A DNA stretch of 36,857 nucleotides from Prorocentrum cordatum (Eukaryota > Sar > Dinophyceae > Prorocentrales > Prorocentraceae). The stretch spans positions 7,501-44,357 of the forward strand of contig CAUYUJ010000871.1 in assembly GCA_963575745.1 (NCBI GenBank). The letters run 5' to 3'. The notes under the pieces are model-generated. The model was not told the DNA's origin and ran no database searches. It worked only from the letters and a program-made list of their open reading frames with translations. Position 1 is the stretch's first letter. Each line of letters begins with the position of its first letter. This document shows positions 1 through 9,759 of the stretch, in pieces. The position numbers were made by a program, and so were the translations under genes.

Positions 1-1305
1 GGCCACCACTCTCTTCAAACGGGTGGATCGCCACGACAGCAGAGAGACGCGAGCTCGAGCATTACGGCGGATTGATGAATCCGCAGCACATACCAGCCAG
101 CCCCCTTGCGCGCCATTTCTTCGAGCCGAGCCCGGTCCGCCGGCGTCCGAGATCGTGACGAAAGTCACAGAGGCAGGGTCCAGGGGCCAGATCGTGATTC
201 GCTGACTCGCGGTACTCTTGAGGTGTCTAACTATCTCAATGCATAGCATGGCATCAGCAACGATGGGACTGGGGAGAGCCGCGCTCTGCAAGGAAGCCCC
301 TCCAGCCACGTCGGGCCTCGTTTCCCTAGCAAGCCACTGTATCTGGGCCACCATCGTACGATAGTGCTTTACCTCCTCGGGGGAGAGCGGAGCCGCAGGA
401 TCAGCACGTCGTTCCTTAGCCAAACGCATAGGAGCGAGCTGCTCGACCACATATTTTTCTTGATCGATCAGAATACGGTCCCCCACCTGTTTCAGATGCC
501 TGCCAGCGAAATCTGAATCGCCAGTCTTCCACTTCCCGAAACGAAACCTCGCCTGGAGCCTCTCCCGGAGGCCCTCCTTTTCGCCAGGGTGAGCCGAGAC
601 GATCAGATCATCCGTTTCGATAAAGACAAGGGCCCGGGGTTCCTTCTGCTTGGACCTCTTGATCCAGAGACATGGTTCCAGCAACGATTTTTCAAACCCG
701 TCCCCTATGAGCCACTCGGTCAAGGTTCTGTGCCACAGCAGTGGGGCGTCGTTGAGCCCGTACACAGGCGCTATGAGCTCGATGAGCTCCCCGGGTGCCA
801 GGCTCAGGCCTTGGCACGGCTCGCAGTAGATCTGGCCACGTGGCCGAGCTAAGCGATTCGACTGGCAAAAAGCGTTCTTGGCGTCAGCCACCTCAAGCTC
901 CCAGCCGAGGGAGCAGATGGCCTGGCACGTCAGCATGATTGACTCAGCCTGAGGCGTTGGGGAATACACATGCAAATCATCACTGTCGGGGTCATGGTGC
1001 CCTTGAACACACCATCTAGATTTAGCTATGGGTTCGGAGCCCAAGCCCTCTTGGGGCTTAAATCTTCGCACCATCCTCGAGCCTAGCACTCGATCAGGAA
1101 AACGCTTACGGATCAGAGCGGCCTCAGGAGCTGGCACAACTTTGACCGCGTTGGAATCAAGAATGGCCCTCCATTCTTTAGCATCGGAGAAGACAAAAAG
1201 ATCTCTCTCAGCACGCGAGAGATTCTTAAACGAGACTTCAGCACCCCGGCGACTCGGAGGAGCGGCCCCAGACGAACCCCCCTGAGTCGACGCATATGTC
1301 TCTTC
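1..1305 (-). pseudogene. copia reverse transcriptase and RNase H start (partial, frame-shifted from the integrase)
   Basis: One uninterrupted minus-strand frame runs from about 1305 to the window edge, roughly 430 residues. Visible RT features are VADAKNAF near 860-885 (motif A region, catalytic Asp in copia RT), the copia-type segment ending YGLNDAPLLWH near 740-780, and FIETDDLIVSAHPGE near 565-620, the counterpart of the usual YVDDLL box with the two Asp kept but Thr in place of Val. LARETRPDVAG near 300-335 is the conserved LxxxTRPD motif after the RT core. TISDAGGPGSAR near 120-150 and LLSWRSTRL near 15-45 begin RNase H; the rest is off the edge. The frame differs from the integrase frame upstream, so an indel lies between about 1230 and 1350. 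A TAG precedes it in its own frame near 1351. Confidence 0.85.
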
Positions 1306-4300
1306 TCCCCGGTCCTCAATCCACAAAAAGACGGCGCCCAGCCATGCCAACTACACAGTTCCTCCCAAAGATTCTCCTCAGCTTCCTCGTCCTCCGCCGT
1401 TTCGACACCCTCGTCGAGCCCTTGCTGCCAGGATCCCAGGAACCGATCCTGGTAAGGAACGTTTTCGAGACCAGCTTCGCGCACAGCCCGCTCGCCAATT
1501 GTCTCTGACACAGGAGACCCGTCCGGCCCTTGAACCACCGCTCGTCCGAGGACTGCCTCCCGGGACTCTGGTGTACGAGATCGCTCTCGAGCATGTGACT
1601 CAGGTGGCCCCGCACCTGAGCTGACTCCGGGCGCCGATCGGGCCTGTCGGATGCAAAAAGGAACATCATCCTGCAAAAAGCGGCGCCGGTTAGATCCCTC
1701 GATCTCCTGCGCTAAAGCTCGCACTCGGCCTCCTGGCGGAAGCTCCTCGGCTGGAGTCCGGACCTTGGTCGAAGGCTGCTCGACTTCCGGATTCAGCCGC
1801 GGACGCTGCAAAGGGGGAGGAGCGGGTTCTTCATCATCGATGATCTCTACGAGAGGGGGTTCCACATCCGAAACCTGGCGAGACGGACCCCCGGAAGGAG
1901 AAGTGGGGTGAGGAGAGACGGAGGGAGGCGAGACAGAGGGAGGAGCGGGACGGGTGGAGTGAACAGACCGAGAAGAGGGCCCCGACCTGGTGCCCTCCGA
2001 GACTGGCTGGATGGTGGAAGCCTCTCCAGCCTCACGCGTCTCAACGGCTGCTGGCACAGCGGCTCTCGCGATCTCCGGACTCTGACTGGGAGGGGGAACG
2101 GCTCGCACCAGATCCGTCTGCGTCTCTCCGAGAGCGTCCGGGGGAGCCGCCACGTCCCACGCCTCCGGGGGAGGAGGACCCTCTCCCTCCACGTCCACGG
2201 CCCCGACTCTCTTGCCAGGGTCTCGAAGATCGCGACGAAGCTGATCAAAAGAGGGCGAGTCCAGCAGCTCGGCTCCCCAAAACTCCTCCTTGGTGGCCCA
2301 TCTTACTTGCTCATGACCGCACTTGAGTAACCGGGACCGCATCGCCACCCAAATCGTGGTTCCCTGCTGGAACACCACGGCCCCGGGGCCGGTCCAGCGG
2401 CTCTTGCCGACCCCCTGAGGCTCTCGACCCTGATTGCGAGGACGTCTCCACTGTCTCCACACGTACACCCAGCTCCCGGGGGGAAAAGAAGTGTCAACAT
2501 GCCGACGAGTTCTGGAGGCGGCCGCAAGTCGGTCACGGACGTCGATGGACATCACCGCTCGCTTGGCCTCCTCCCTCAAAGCATGCTTGCGAGCAAAGGC
2601 GCTTGCGGGAGACTCAGTGTCAGTGGTGCCGCGCACCACGTCTCCGATTCCTACTTCATCGATCGCTTCGTCCGAAAGAAGACATCTGGGCAGCCGCGGG
2701 TTTTCCCCGAAAACCATATGATAAGGCGAAAAGCCGCCTCGATGGGCGTACCGATTTTTGGCGGGCACCACCTCGCACAGAAGATTTTCCAGTTCCTCAG
2801 GAGTCCCTGGAACAGCACCCTGAGCAGCCCTCGTCAGCGCCTCCTTCACCAGCCCGCCGTGCCTCTCGCATCGGCCGTTCTGGTGAGGCGACTCGGCGTC
2901 GCACACGTGTTGGTAGGTTCCTTGGTGTTCCAGTCCCCGAGAGAACATCCCCTCGAACTCAGCCCCACCATCGGTCATGACGGTATCCGGAATTCCCAGG
3001 GGTCGAACCCAGTGCCTCAAAAACGCTCCCCAGACCTCGGCCGCCGTGGCGGCTTTCAACAGAACGCACACTTGCAAGTTGCTGCCGTGGTCGATCAGGT
3101 TCAGGACCGGCAGGCTCTCGCCTAAGGCATTTATATAAAACAAGTCTGCCGCAACCAACTTGTTAAACCTGTAGGTCCGAGGCAGGCAGGCTCTCCTGCG
3201 CCAACCCTTGCGACCGTTCCCGTCGCAAGCTGGACATTGGAAATGCCGACTGACCCATTGGATGACGTCAGGCCTCGCCTGGGCCACCTTCAGGGCCCGA
3301 ACCAGATTTTCCCTCCGGGGGTGTCCCAGATTGACGTGTAACTTGTGCACTTCGTTTTGCATTTCTCGGGATATCTGCTCTGGAACCGCCTTGTCGGGTT
3401 TCCCTGAGGGGGTTCTCTCTTCGTCATCATCTGAATCGCTTATCAGGCCGCCGTCATTCTCAGGAAAAGGGTCTGCCGACTGCCCGGCAGCAGCAGCAGC
3501 TGGGAAACAACTGAAACTGCCCTCGGACACGCGCCGAAGATACACGCAGCCTGTCTGCTCTACGCCCTCAGCCAGCGCCTGGACCAACTGCTGCGGGTAC
3601 CTCTCCGCCGCCGACGTCCTGGCCCCTCCCACCAGCTGCGAGTGCACATGCTTGCCTGAGCACACCCTGCAGCATCTTGACAGAAGAGGCTCGCTGTTCG
3701 AGATAAACCGAGTGGGTTTCTTGGCCACGCCTCCGTCGGACGTTCTTAGACCATACTCGCATTGGTCCGCTCGGACCGCCCGCACCCCGGGTTGCTTGAG
3801 AAGCTCCTTCGTCGATTCCAGCTGCTGAGAGAAAGCCCCGTACGGATTTTCAAGCAGAAAGAATCGGCCCTTGGACAACTGGAACATGGCAAGCTGCACA
3901 CAGAGGCACCACATGACAATGCCTTCCTGCTCAACTCTGTCCCGCTCGGCCTGAGGCATCGTGTGCCAGTTCGGGACCCGAGCCACGCTAAACCCCTTGC
4001 ACGGCGGACTCATGATCAGAACGACAGGACCCTCAACCTCCATCATCCTCCAGAGGCGTGCCCTCTGACTGGCCTGGCGAAGGTCCCCACCCGCCCTGAG
4101 ATCCACGGCCGGCGTCCTGCCGTATCCTCTACGCTCTATCTCTGGGCCGACACGAGGAGGAGAGAAAATCTCGGAAAGCAGAGTCCTGTTTTCGCGTCGA
4201 AGAACTTGACCTGGCTCCTTCCTTAGCTTCCTGAGTCCCGATCTAATTCCGATCCCGTCGAAGGCCCGAAGGGCCTGCTCCCTGACTCGGCGAGGCACAG

Positions 4301-4535
4301 TTGCGTCCGAGGGCGTAATTCCACTGAGTGCTCGGCCTCGCTCCAGGACGACCCAGGACTCGCTGAACTCAACTTCGCTAAGCTCGGGGCCATCTGGGGC
4401 CCACACGGTGATGTTAAGGTCCTCGGCCTTGAGGCCCTGCAGCTTCTGCTCGAGGTCTAGCGCTGAGGCCCCCGCCAAAGCACGTCGGCTCCGACTTTGC
4501 TGACCTAAAAACGGTGAACATCGTGACTGGGGCAA
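1113..4535 (-). CDS. copia Pol segment: cytosine-methyltransferase-like domain plus integrase
   Basis: A 1140-residue open frame. Residues about 140-330 resemble a C5 cytosine methyltransferase or a relative: an acidic VDL at 144-146, then LIMSPPCKGFS at 173-183 (motif IV-type PPC with the candidate catalytic Cys179) and FLLENPYG at 226-233 (motif VI-type ENP). Residues 390-440 carry the integrase zinc finger (H400, H405, C434, C437). The integrase core follows with D464 (AADLFYIN), D522 (MTDGGAEF) and E557 (HQNGRCERHGG), a D-D-34-E arrangement. Residues about 700-760 look like the C-terminal integrase tail (GKSRWTGPGAVV). A low-complexity Pro/Ser/Glu-rich spacer of roughly 300 residues leads towards RT. 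The last 35-50 residues are out of frame with the RT, so the stop at 1113 is an artefact of an indel. The N-terminus is also set by a frameshift near 4505, so the Met at 4535 is not a true start. Confidence 0.85.
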   Translation of the reverse strand: MPQSRCSPFLGQQSRSRRALAGASALDLEQKLQGLKAEDLNITVWAPDGPELSEVEFSESWVVLERGRALSGITPSDATVPRRVREQALRAFDGIGIRSGLRKLRKEPGQVLRRENRTLLSEIFSPPRVGPEIERRGYGRTPAVDLRAGGDLRQASQRARLWRMMEVEGPVVLIMSPPCKGFSVARVPNWHTMPQAERDRVEQEGIVMWCLCVQLAMFQLSKGRFFLLENPYGAFSQQLESTKELLKQPGVRAVRADQCEYGLRTSDGGVAKKPTRFISNSEPLLSRCCRVCSGKHVHSQLVGGARTSAAERYPQQLVQALAEGVEQTGCVYLRRVSEGSFSCFPAAAAAGQSADPFPENDGGLISDSDDDEERTPSGKPDKAVPEQISREMQNEVHKLHVNLGHPRRENLVRALKVAQARPDVIQWVSRHFQCPACDGNGRKGWRRRACLPRTYRFNKLVAADLFYINALGESLPVLNLIDHGSNLQVCVLLKAATAAEVWGAFLRHWVRPLGIPDTVMTDGGAEFEGMFSRGLEHQGTYQHVCDAESPHQNGRCERHGGLVKEALTRAAQGAVPGTPEELENLLCEVVPAKNRYAHRGGFSPYHMVFGENPRLPRCLLSDEAIDEVGIGDVVRGTTDTESPASAFARKHALREEAKRAVMSIDVRDRLAAASRTRRHVDTSFPPGSWVYVWRQWRRPRNQGREPQGVGKSRWTGPGAVVFQQGTTIWVAMRSRLLKCGHEQVRWATKEEFWGAELLDSPSFDQLRRDLRDPGKRVGAVDVEGEGPPPPEAWDVAAPPDALGETQTDLVRAVPPPSQSPEIARAAVPAAVETREAGEASTIQPVSEGTRSGPSSRSVHSTRPAPPSVSPPSVSPHPTSPSGGPSRQVSDVEPPLVEIIDDEEPAPPPLQRPRLNPEVEQPSTKVRTPAEELPPGGRVRALAQEIEGSNRRRFLQDDVPFCIRQARSAPGVSSGAGPPESHARERSRTPESREAVLGRAVVQGPDGSPVSETIGERAVREAGLENVPYQDRFLGSWQQGLDEGVETAEDEEAEENLWEELCSWHGWAPSFCGLRTGEKRHMRRLRGVRLGPLLRVAGVLKSRLRISRVLREIFLSSPMLKNGGPFLIPTRSKLCQLLRPL

Positions 4536-4780
4536 CTCATGCTAGCACTCCTGGCCGCCCGGAGGGCCAGATAGACCAGCCATCGAGCTTTCTCCCCGGG
4601 CTTCAGCCTCCTGGGTTTCCACCGCGCCTTCGCCGAGACTTCATCCAACCCGACGGGAAGGCCCGAATCCGAATCCCAGACCCAGGAGGCCTCCATGTGA
4701 GGACGGACTCTGAGGCGATCGCGTCTCTCAGCCTTCTGCCAGACCGAAAAGCTTTTGGCGGTCCAGCCGCTCGAGTCCAC
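4505..4780 (-). pseudogene. copia polyprotein fragment in a third frame
   Basis: This short frame carries the likely continuation of the polyprotein between the end of the zinc-binding linker frame (lost near 4800, at an AG-dinucleotide run) and the methyltransferase-like frame (entered near 4505-4535). It encodes about 90 residues rich in Trp, Arg and Lys, including DSSGWTAKSFSVWQKAERR and LVYLALRAARSASM. No known domain was recognised. It is assigned by position between two conserved segments rather than by its own motifs. Confidence 0.45.
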
Positions 4781-6057
4781 CCCTGGAGGAAAAAGAGCTC
4801 GAATACTGTTCTGAGAGGAAAGAGAGAGAGAGAGAGAGAGGACACTTCTCGAATGGTGGAGGATGGAGGGTGAAAGCCGTCTTTTCCAGACTCCGCGTCT
4901 TGGCTCGGAGCGGGAACCCGCTTGGTCTCCAAGTCACAAGGCTCAACGACCAGAGACTCTTCGACCGATAGTGAGAAATCGGCCGACTGCAGGCTCTCAC
5001 TCAGCACTCGTCGGTTCGGCGAAGCCGACCCCCGCTGCTCGAGGCAGCTCCCTCCGACTGACCCGTCGGAGCCATCTGGAGGCGCATCAGCGTCATCAGC
5101 TCCTGGAACTGGCGGGTCGTCGTGTTGGTGGCTTCGCGCTGCTCGTGCATGTATTCCATGGATCTCCAACCTGTTCTTCTCCCGGTCCTGTAGCAGACGC
5201 TCGAGCACCTCGCTGCCCCCCGTCAGGGGGTCCGGACTCTTCCTCGCTGCCCCGCTCTTGCGGGCCGCCGGAGGCGACCTCAAAGGTGCTGGCGGCGGCT
5301 TCTCGGTCGGCGGCATCTTGTACGTGACGGCGCTCGCCTCCGGGACCGCTGGGCACGCTGGCTCGATCGGCACCGAACGGCGATGTACCGGATGATGCGG
5401 AGGACGATCCTGAGCGGCCGGACACTCGAGCTCGTGCCTCTCGATCAGCTGCTTGACTGCCTCCTGCTCGGCCTCGTGGTCCTGCTGCTTCTGCGACTTG
5501 GCGAGCTCCTTCTTGATCTTGGACTCGATCTGCTCCTGCGCGCTCCTCGGGGTGTACGATAGCCTCTCCCCGCAGCTCCGACACTTCGTCCAGGAAGCGT
5601 ACTTGTTTCCGTGGTGGCTCCTGAGCTTCACCGGGTGCTCGCACTGCTCCGCCTTGGTCCGAGGGTTCAGAGACGACGGGACGTGCTTCGGAGCCAGCGT
5701 CGCCATCAGGCGGGACTGAGCGCACATGATCTGGATCTGCATCAGACGCAGCGCGAACCTGCGCCACCCCTTCTCCGCGGGCGTGAACACGAAGCCGCCC
5801 TCGTTGACCAACTGGCGCTCTATCTCGGAGAGCTCCACCTCCTCGTAGTTCACATGCTGGAGCTCCGTGTCGTGCCAGGGGTCCGGGGTGACGTCCCAGT
5901 TCTCCTCCATCTTGCTGTCCCCGCCCTCCTCCACGTGGATTGGCATCTCCTTCCCGACATTGCGCATGTGCGCCCTGGACCTTGCCATGATGGTGCCGAC
6001 CGTCCTGCGGGATCTGCCCGGAAGCAGCTCCTTCTTGACCGGCGTCGCTCGCCCCAT
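4603..6057 (-). pseudogene. copia polyprotein linker with Cys-based metal-binding motif and charged helix
   Basis: This frame continues the polyprotein after the Gag-protease frame is lost near 6070. Residues about 60-130 contain DTELQHVNYEEVELSEIE and a helical segment (WRRFALRLMQIQIM). Residues about 138-170 contain a Cys/His cluster (CEHPVKLRSHHGNKYASWTKC, then RSCGERL) that looks like a zinc ribbon or knuckle; I recall similar modules between protease and integrase in other dinoflagellate copia elements. A Glu/Lys/Gln-rich coiled-coil-like stretch (EQIESKIKKELAKSQKQQ) follows. From about residue 400 the reading frame becomes implausible (Ser/Leu runs translated from an AG repeat near 4821-4840), so the last 80 residues are probably out of frame. 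The Met at 6057 is only the first in-frame ATG. Confidence 0.6.
4821..4840. repeat. (AG)10 microsatellite inside the copia coding region
   Basis: Ten tandem AG dinucleotides, preceded by GAGGAA. The conserved protein signal changes frame around this run, so slippage here probably caused one of the frameshifts in the copia element. Confidence 0.9.
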
Positions 6058-8443
6058 GGCTGGAAAGTTCGCTGAGCTGACTACCTGGACGAGTTTGCAC
6101 AGACCTTGAGCCGAGAGGGGCTACGGACGGGACGATATCGGCACCCCCAGTCTCCCCCACTAACCGCAGTCCCGTTTCGACCGAGGAAGTACAGGAGAGA
6201 GAGGAGGATGGGAAACTGATGCTGACTAGCCGCTGACTGCCCCTACCCCTACGATCCTCACGCTCCTCGTTCGTCCTGACCTGGAACTTGGTGTAGCCGA
6301 CCCAGTAGTCCGGCATCTGCGGGCTGGCGTCCTCGTCGCTCCAGACGGTCTCGAAGAGATGCTCTACCCTCTTGTCGTGTCGATCTCGGAACTGGCAGCA
6401 GGTGATCATCGCTCCGTCAAGCTCGTCAAGTGGCACCGGGACCTCGGTGAGATCCTCCGGGCGAACCAGAGCCCGTCGGGGACGGTCGTGCCACAGCGTC
6501 AGCACATCACCTTCTCGAGTCCATCGCTCAGATGATGGTCGAGCCGCCTTCTTGACGAAAGACGGGAATTTGTTAGCGATATCATCGTCCAGCTTGAAAT
6601 CGCGGGGATCCTTGCCGATCAGGGCGATCGAGCGGTGCCCAGAAGGAAGCCTCGTCATGGTCACTCTGCGGCCGCCCTCGCCTACCAGGAGCACGTTGTT
6701 CGCCGCGTCGATCTTTGCCCTGAGGAAGTCGAGGAAGCCCGCTGGCAGCAGCGGCGGGCACGCGTGCGGCAGCACAATGAACTCAAGCACGCCACAGCCA
6801 TGAAATGACACGGGCACCAGCGCCTTCGCAATCGGCCTGGTCCTGCCGCCTACGCCTTTGGCAAAGGGAATGTCCGAACGCTTCTGCGCATGAATCCGAT
6901 AGCCGCGCTTCTCAAAGGCCTCTTTCATGTTCTCGAGATCTGGCGCTCCGATCAGCGCCTGGGCCGCCGCGGTGTCCACCAGTGCCTCGTCGTCCATGGG
7001 CCTGAGCGTCAGGAAGGTCGTCCAGTCGCCCTCGGCCTCCCTCGTGGCGTCCTCCAGCTCCTCGAGGAAGGTTGCCCACGACGGCAAACCCGATCCGAAC
7101 TCCTCCGACTCGAAGAATAAAGACCCGTCCTTGCCGGTGGTCGAGCCCTTGCCCTCGGACCGCAGGCGGTCCGCCCTGGAGCGGTAGGGGCGCTTGCAGT
7201 CCTCTCGCCAGTGTCCCTTTTCCCTACAGTTAGAGCATCGCGATCTGCGCTTGATGTCCTGCTTTCCGATGCGTTTGAACGTCTGTCTTGGCGGTGGAGG
7301 CGTTCCGTCTCGCTTTGTGTCGAAGAATTCTCGGTCAACCTTTCTCGCGGCCTTCAGCTGTCTTGATTCCTTCCAAGTTCGCTTCACGACCTTGCGCTTC
7401 TGATCTGCCACCTCAGCGTACACCTCGAAAGCCTCATCTTCATACAAGTCTCGCTCACCCAGCGATGTCAAGAACGCCTCTGCCTCGTCCTCCGGAAACT
7501 CTACCTCATATATGTATGTGTCCGATCCGTCGTCGCCTGCGTCGCCCTCCTCGGCCACCGCGGCGAAAGTCCTGCTGCCGCCTGCGCTGGTCGCGAACTT
7601 GTCTACCGTCGGCAGCGCTGCCGTGTCTGATATGTCCAGCTGCAGTAGGGCCTTCCTCACCGCTTCACACGATACCTGACCTCCCATCATCGTCCTGAGA
7701 TTGACTAGATTCTGACCGGTGAGCCTGGCCCCCTCCTCGTAGTACCGCGCCTTGACCGAGTCCGGAAGCTTCAGCCCGTAGGTCTCTGCCTGCTCGATCT
7801 GGGAGTCGTGCCTGACCACGTACGATGTGTGCGACTCACCTTTTCTGATTGCGAAGTCGAAGAGGGCGGCGTTCTGGACCTCGCGCTCCTTGTCGCCTGG
7901 CCTGTAACCGCTCAAGAGCTCGAGGTGGCCTATGAGTGTTTCCAGTCCGTCATCTTCGTCCAGCTTGCTGCGTATCCCTTTGAACTTCGTCTGCGTTGCA
8001 ACGTCAAACGTTTCAAGGACACGAGACGCCTGAAACTGCGGTTCCACTCCGGTCCTCCTGGACCACGACCTGAGATTCGACGCGTACATTTCCAGGTGTT
8101 CTATGCCAGGAAAACTCGGAGGAGCTGAGAAGTCCCTCGATCTCTCTGACCACGTGTGTGACTTCCCCCACTTCTCGTCGTTGTCGTCGCCCGACGGGTT
8201 AGACTTCCAGCCTTGCCACCATTCTCTCCAGCTGCTTCCCCACCAGCTGTCTGGCCACTCCCACGAGCCATCTTCATCGTCATCATGTCCTGTCTGCATC
8301 CCGATCTCCCTGGACCTTGCAGCTCCCGCGCTCGCCTGTCCCCCGTTGCCGGTCTCATCCACGCTCCGGCTACAATTGTTTGTTAAGTCGGCGGGCATGG
8401 GAGAAAAAGAGCAACTGGGAAGGGACGATGCGTTTTGCAACAC
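5096..8443 (-). CDS. copia Gag and retropepsin-like protease
   Basis: The first about 790 codons (8443 to about 6073) are the credible protein; the remainder is an out-of-frame overlap with the linker frame. Residues 1-100 are acidic and Trp-rich. Residues 110-300 form the Gag capsid-like helical region (FPGIEHLEMYASNLRSWSRR; LLSGYRPGDKEREVQ). The nucleocapsid zinc knuckle is CX2CX4HX4C at C403, C406, H411 and C416, flanked by Lys/Arg. The protease begins at EALVDTAAAQALIGA (Asp490). The retropepsin consensus DTGA/DSGA is here DTAA, which may weaken activity or be a family variant. Hydrophobic strands follow (VLEFIVLPHA; NVLLVGEGG). The start Met at 8443 follows no recognisable leader and the true start may be different. 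In the family, Gag packages the RNA and the protease cleaves the polyprotein. Confidence 0.82.
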   Translation of the reverse strand: MLQNASSLPSCSFSPMPADLTNNCSRSVDETGNGGQASAGAARSREIGMQTGHDDDEDGSWEWPDSWWGSSWREWWQGWKSNPSGDDNDEKWGKSHTWSERSRDFSAPPSFPGIEHLEMYASNLRSWSRRTGVEPQFQASRVLETFDVATQTKFKGIRSKLDEDDGLETLIGHLELLSGYRPGDKEREVQNAALFDFAIRKGESHTSYVVRHDSQIEQAETYGLKLPDSVKARYYEEGARLTGQNLVNLRTMMGGQVSCEAVRKALLQLDISDTAALPTVDKFATSAGGSRTFAAVAEEGDAGDDGSDTYIYEVEFPEDEAEAFLTSLGERDLYEDEAFEVYAEVADQKRKVVKRTWKESRQLKAARKVDREFFDTKRDGTPPPPRQTFKRIGKQDIKRRSRCSNCREKGHWREDCKRPYRSRADRLRSEGKGSTTGKDGSLFFESEEFGSGLPSWATFLEELEDATREAEGDWTTFLTLRPMDDEALVDTAAAQALIGAPDLENMKEAFEKRGYRIHAQKRSDIPFAKGVGGRTRPIAKALVPVSFHGCGVLEFIVLPHACPPLLPAGFLDFLRAKIDAANNVLLVGEGGRRVTMTRLPSGHRSIALIGKDPRDFKLDDDIANKFPSFVKKAARPSSERWTREGDVLTLWHDRPRRALVRPEDLTEVPVPLDELDGAMITCCQFRDRHDKRVEHLFETVWSDEDASPQMPDYWVGYTKFQVRTNEEREDRRGRGSQRLVSISFPSSSLSCTSSVETGLRLVGETGGADIVPSVAPLGSRSVQTRPGSQLSELSSHGASDAGQEGAASGQIPQDGRHHHGKVQGAHAQCREGDANPRGGGRGQQDGGELGRHPGPLARHGAPACELRGGGALRDRAPVGQRGRLRVHARGEGVAQVRAASDADPDHVRSVPPDGDAGSEARPVVSEPSDQGGAVRAPGEAQEPPRKQVRFLDEVSELRGEAIVHPEERAGADRVQDQEGARQVAEAAGPRGRAGGSQAADREARARVSGRSGSSSASSGTSPFGADRASVPSGPGGERRHVQDAADREAAASTFEVASGGPQERGSEEESGPPDGGQRGARASATGPGEEQVGDPWNTCTSSAKPPTRRPASSRS

Positions 8444-8630
8444 GACCTCGAGAGTCTCGAGTGCTTCTTCATGCCTCCGCGTGGAGGCCTCTAAAGCCCA
8501 AAGGGCTGCGGAAACTCTCTAGACGAATCCAAAGGGGCAGGAGGGGAGGAGGGAAAGGAACACAGCTGGCCATGGTGGAACTATTCAGGAACCAGTACAC
8601 CCAGGCAAGCGAGCAGAAGACCAAGCCAAG

Positions 8631-9401
8631 ATGGACGAGATCTTGGCAGCCTGCCCAGACGCGAAGCCGCCTGAACCAGCTGAGCCGTTCGAGCCCTCCA
8701 TGGGCCAGAAGCTCCAGCAGGCGGTGGCCGAGCTCAACAGGCTGCAGAAGCATCATCACAAGTTGGCCAAACAGCTCAAGCGCCCAAACGAGTACCGCAA
8801 CGACGTGCTCATCAGGGTCAGTACCAACGTGGCAGAGCTGGCAGAGGCAAAGCGCGTCTTCTGGGAGGCCAAGGCAGAGCTTGGCGGCGGCGAAGAAGAA
8901 GTACTTGAAGTAGACAATAAGACAACATAAAATGAGGAGTTTCCTACCCTGTCGGACGAAGACTTGTCCGTGCCGGACTCCCAGCAGAAGGAGGAGTACG
9001 AGCAGATCCAGAAATAATACCAGCAGGCCAGGTCCTTCATCAGCGCCAAGAATGAAGCAGTCCAGAACGCGAAGAAGGCACTCGACGCAGCGAAGCAGAT
9101 CCAGGCGAAGGCTTGCAAGCGACGCAAAGGAGAGCAAGGCGATGCCCGAGCGGATGCGAGGAAGGAGCCAGAGGCGGCCCCGACGCCAGAGGCAGAGCAA
9201 CCAGCAGCCGCAGGTGAAGCAGGCCAAGCCGTGGACCCCGAGATCAGGCTCGCCACTAAGTACGACCTCTCCAACGACGAGCAGGTCCAAGCCTACCTTG
9301 CGGAGCTGGCCAATATCATGGGCAGGGCGAAGGTCGCGGTGGCAGCGCGGCAGGCACCACCGCCAGCGCCCGCAGCTAAAGGCGACGGAGTTGGAGGGTA
9401 G
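8631..9401 (+). pseudogene. LINE-A ORF1-like coiled-coil protein with in-frame stops
   Basis: The frame begins at Met 8631 (MDEILAACPDAKPPEPAEP), but similar sequence extends upstream to at least 8574, so the true start is probably farther 5'. The protein is rich in Glu, Gln, Lys and Ala, with helical segments (LQQAVAELNRLQKHHHKLAKQL and AVQNAKKALDAAKQIQAKA) that look like coiled coil. An in-frame TAA at 8928-8930 divides it; the same frame continues with NEEFPTLSDEDLSVPDSQQK until another TAA near 9016, then reads on to a TAG at about 9401. LINE ORF1 proteins bind element RNA; that role is inferred from position and coiled-coil character, as no RNA-binding domain was recognised. Confidence 0.6.
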
Positions 9402-9759
9402 CCTCGACACCATTAGGTGCAACCTGCTGCGCACCCACTCTTCACTAGCAGAGCCTGCTGCGAAGGGGGGCGAGCCAGGGGCGGTCTGCCTTTTGGCTGC
9501 GAGACGGTTTGGTTCGACGACGTGGTTGACTACATCACTGAGAGTTTTTGCTCACGCGGACTGGCGATGATAATGGCAGCACGGCGTCGAAATTTTCACC
9601 TTGCGGGAGCTCTTCGCGCGCTACGACGGCGACAGAACCAGTCCGTGCAGTCGCGCGAGGCATTGGCTCCACGTTCCCCGCCGTCGACAGCGCCAAGCAG
9701 GGCAAGCTGAAGGACGATGCCAATAACATCGTCATTTTTTTGGTGGCCAGCTGCGCGCA

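Larger units (their letters stand above)
1..8500 (-). mobile_element. Ty1/copia-type LTR retrotransposon, frameshifted, truncated by the window edge
   Basis: Reading right to left on the minus strand, the domains occur in copia order: Gag with a CCHC knuckle, aspartic protease, a Cys-containing linker, a methyltransferase-like domain, integrase (HHCC plus DDE), reverse transcriptase and the start of RNase H. Integrase before RT is the diagnostic Ty1/copia order. The coding path changes frame at least near 6070, 4800, 4505 and 1230-1350, so this copy is probably not functional as it stands. The 3' end (rest of RNase H and 3' LTR) lies beyond position 1. The 5' boundary near 8450-8560 is a guess: I found no LTR, primer-binding site or target-site duplication between the Gag start at 8443 and LINE-A. 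Confidence 0.88.

Noticed and set aside
8444-8560. Copia 5' LTR
   Set aside because: No repeated sequence, TG...CA ends or primer-binding site could be identified, and the matching 3' LTR is outside the window.
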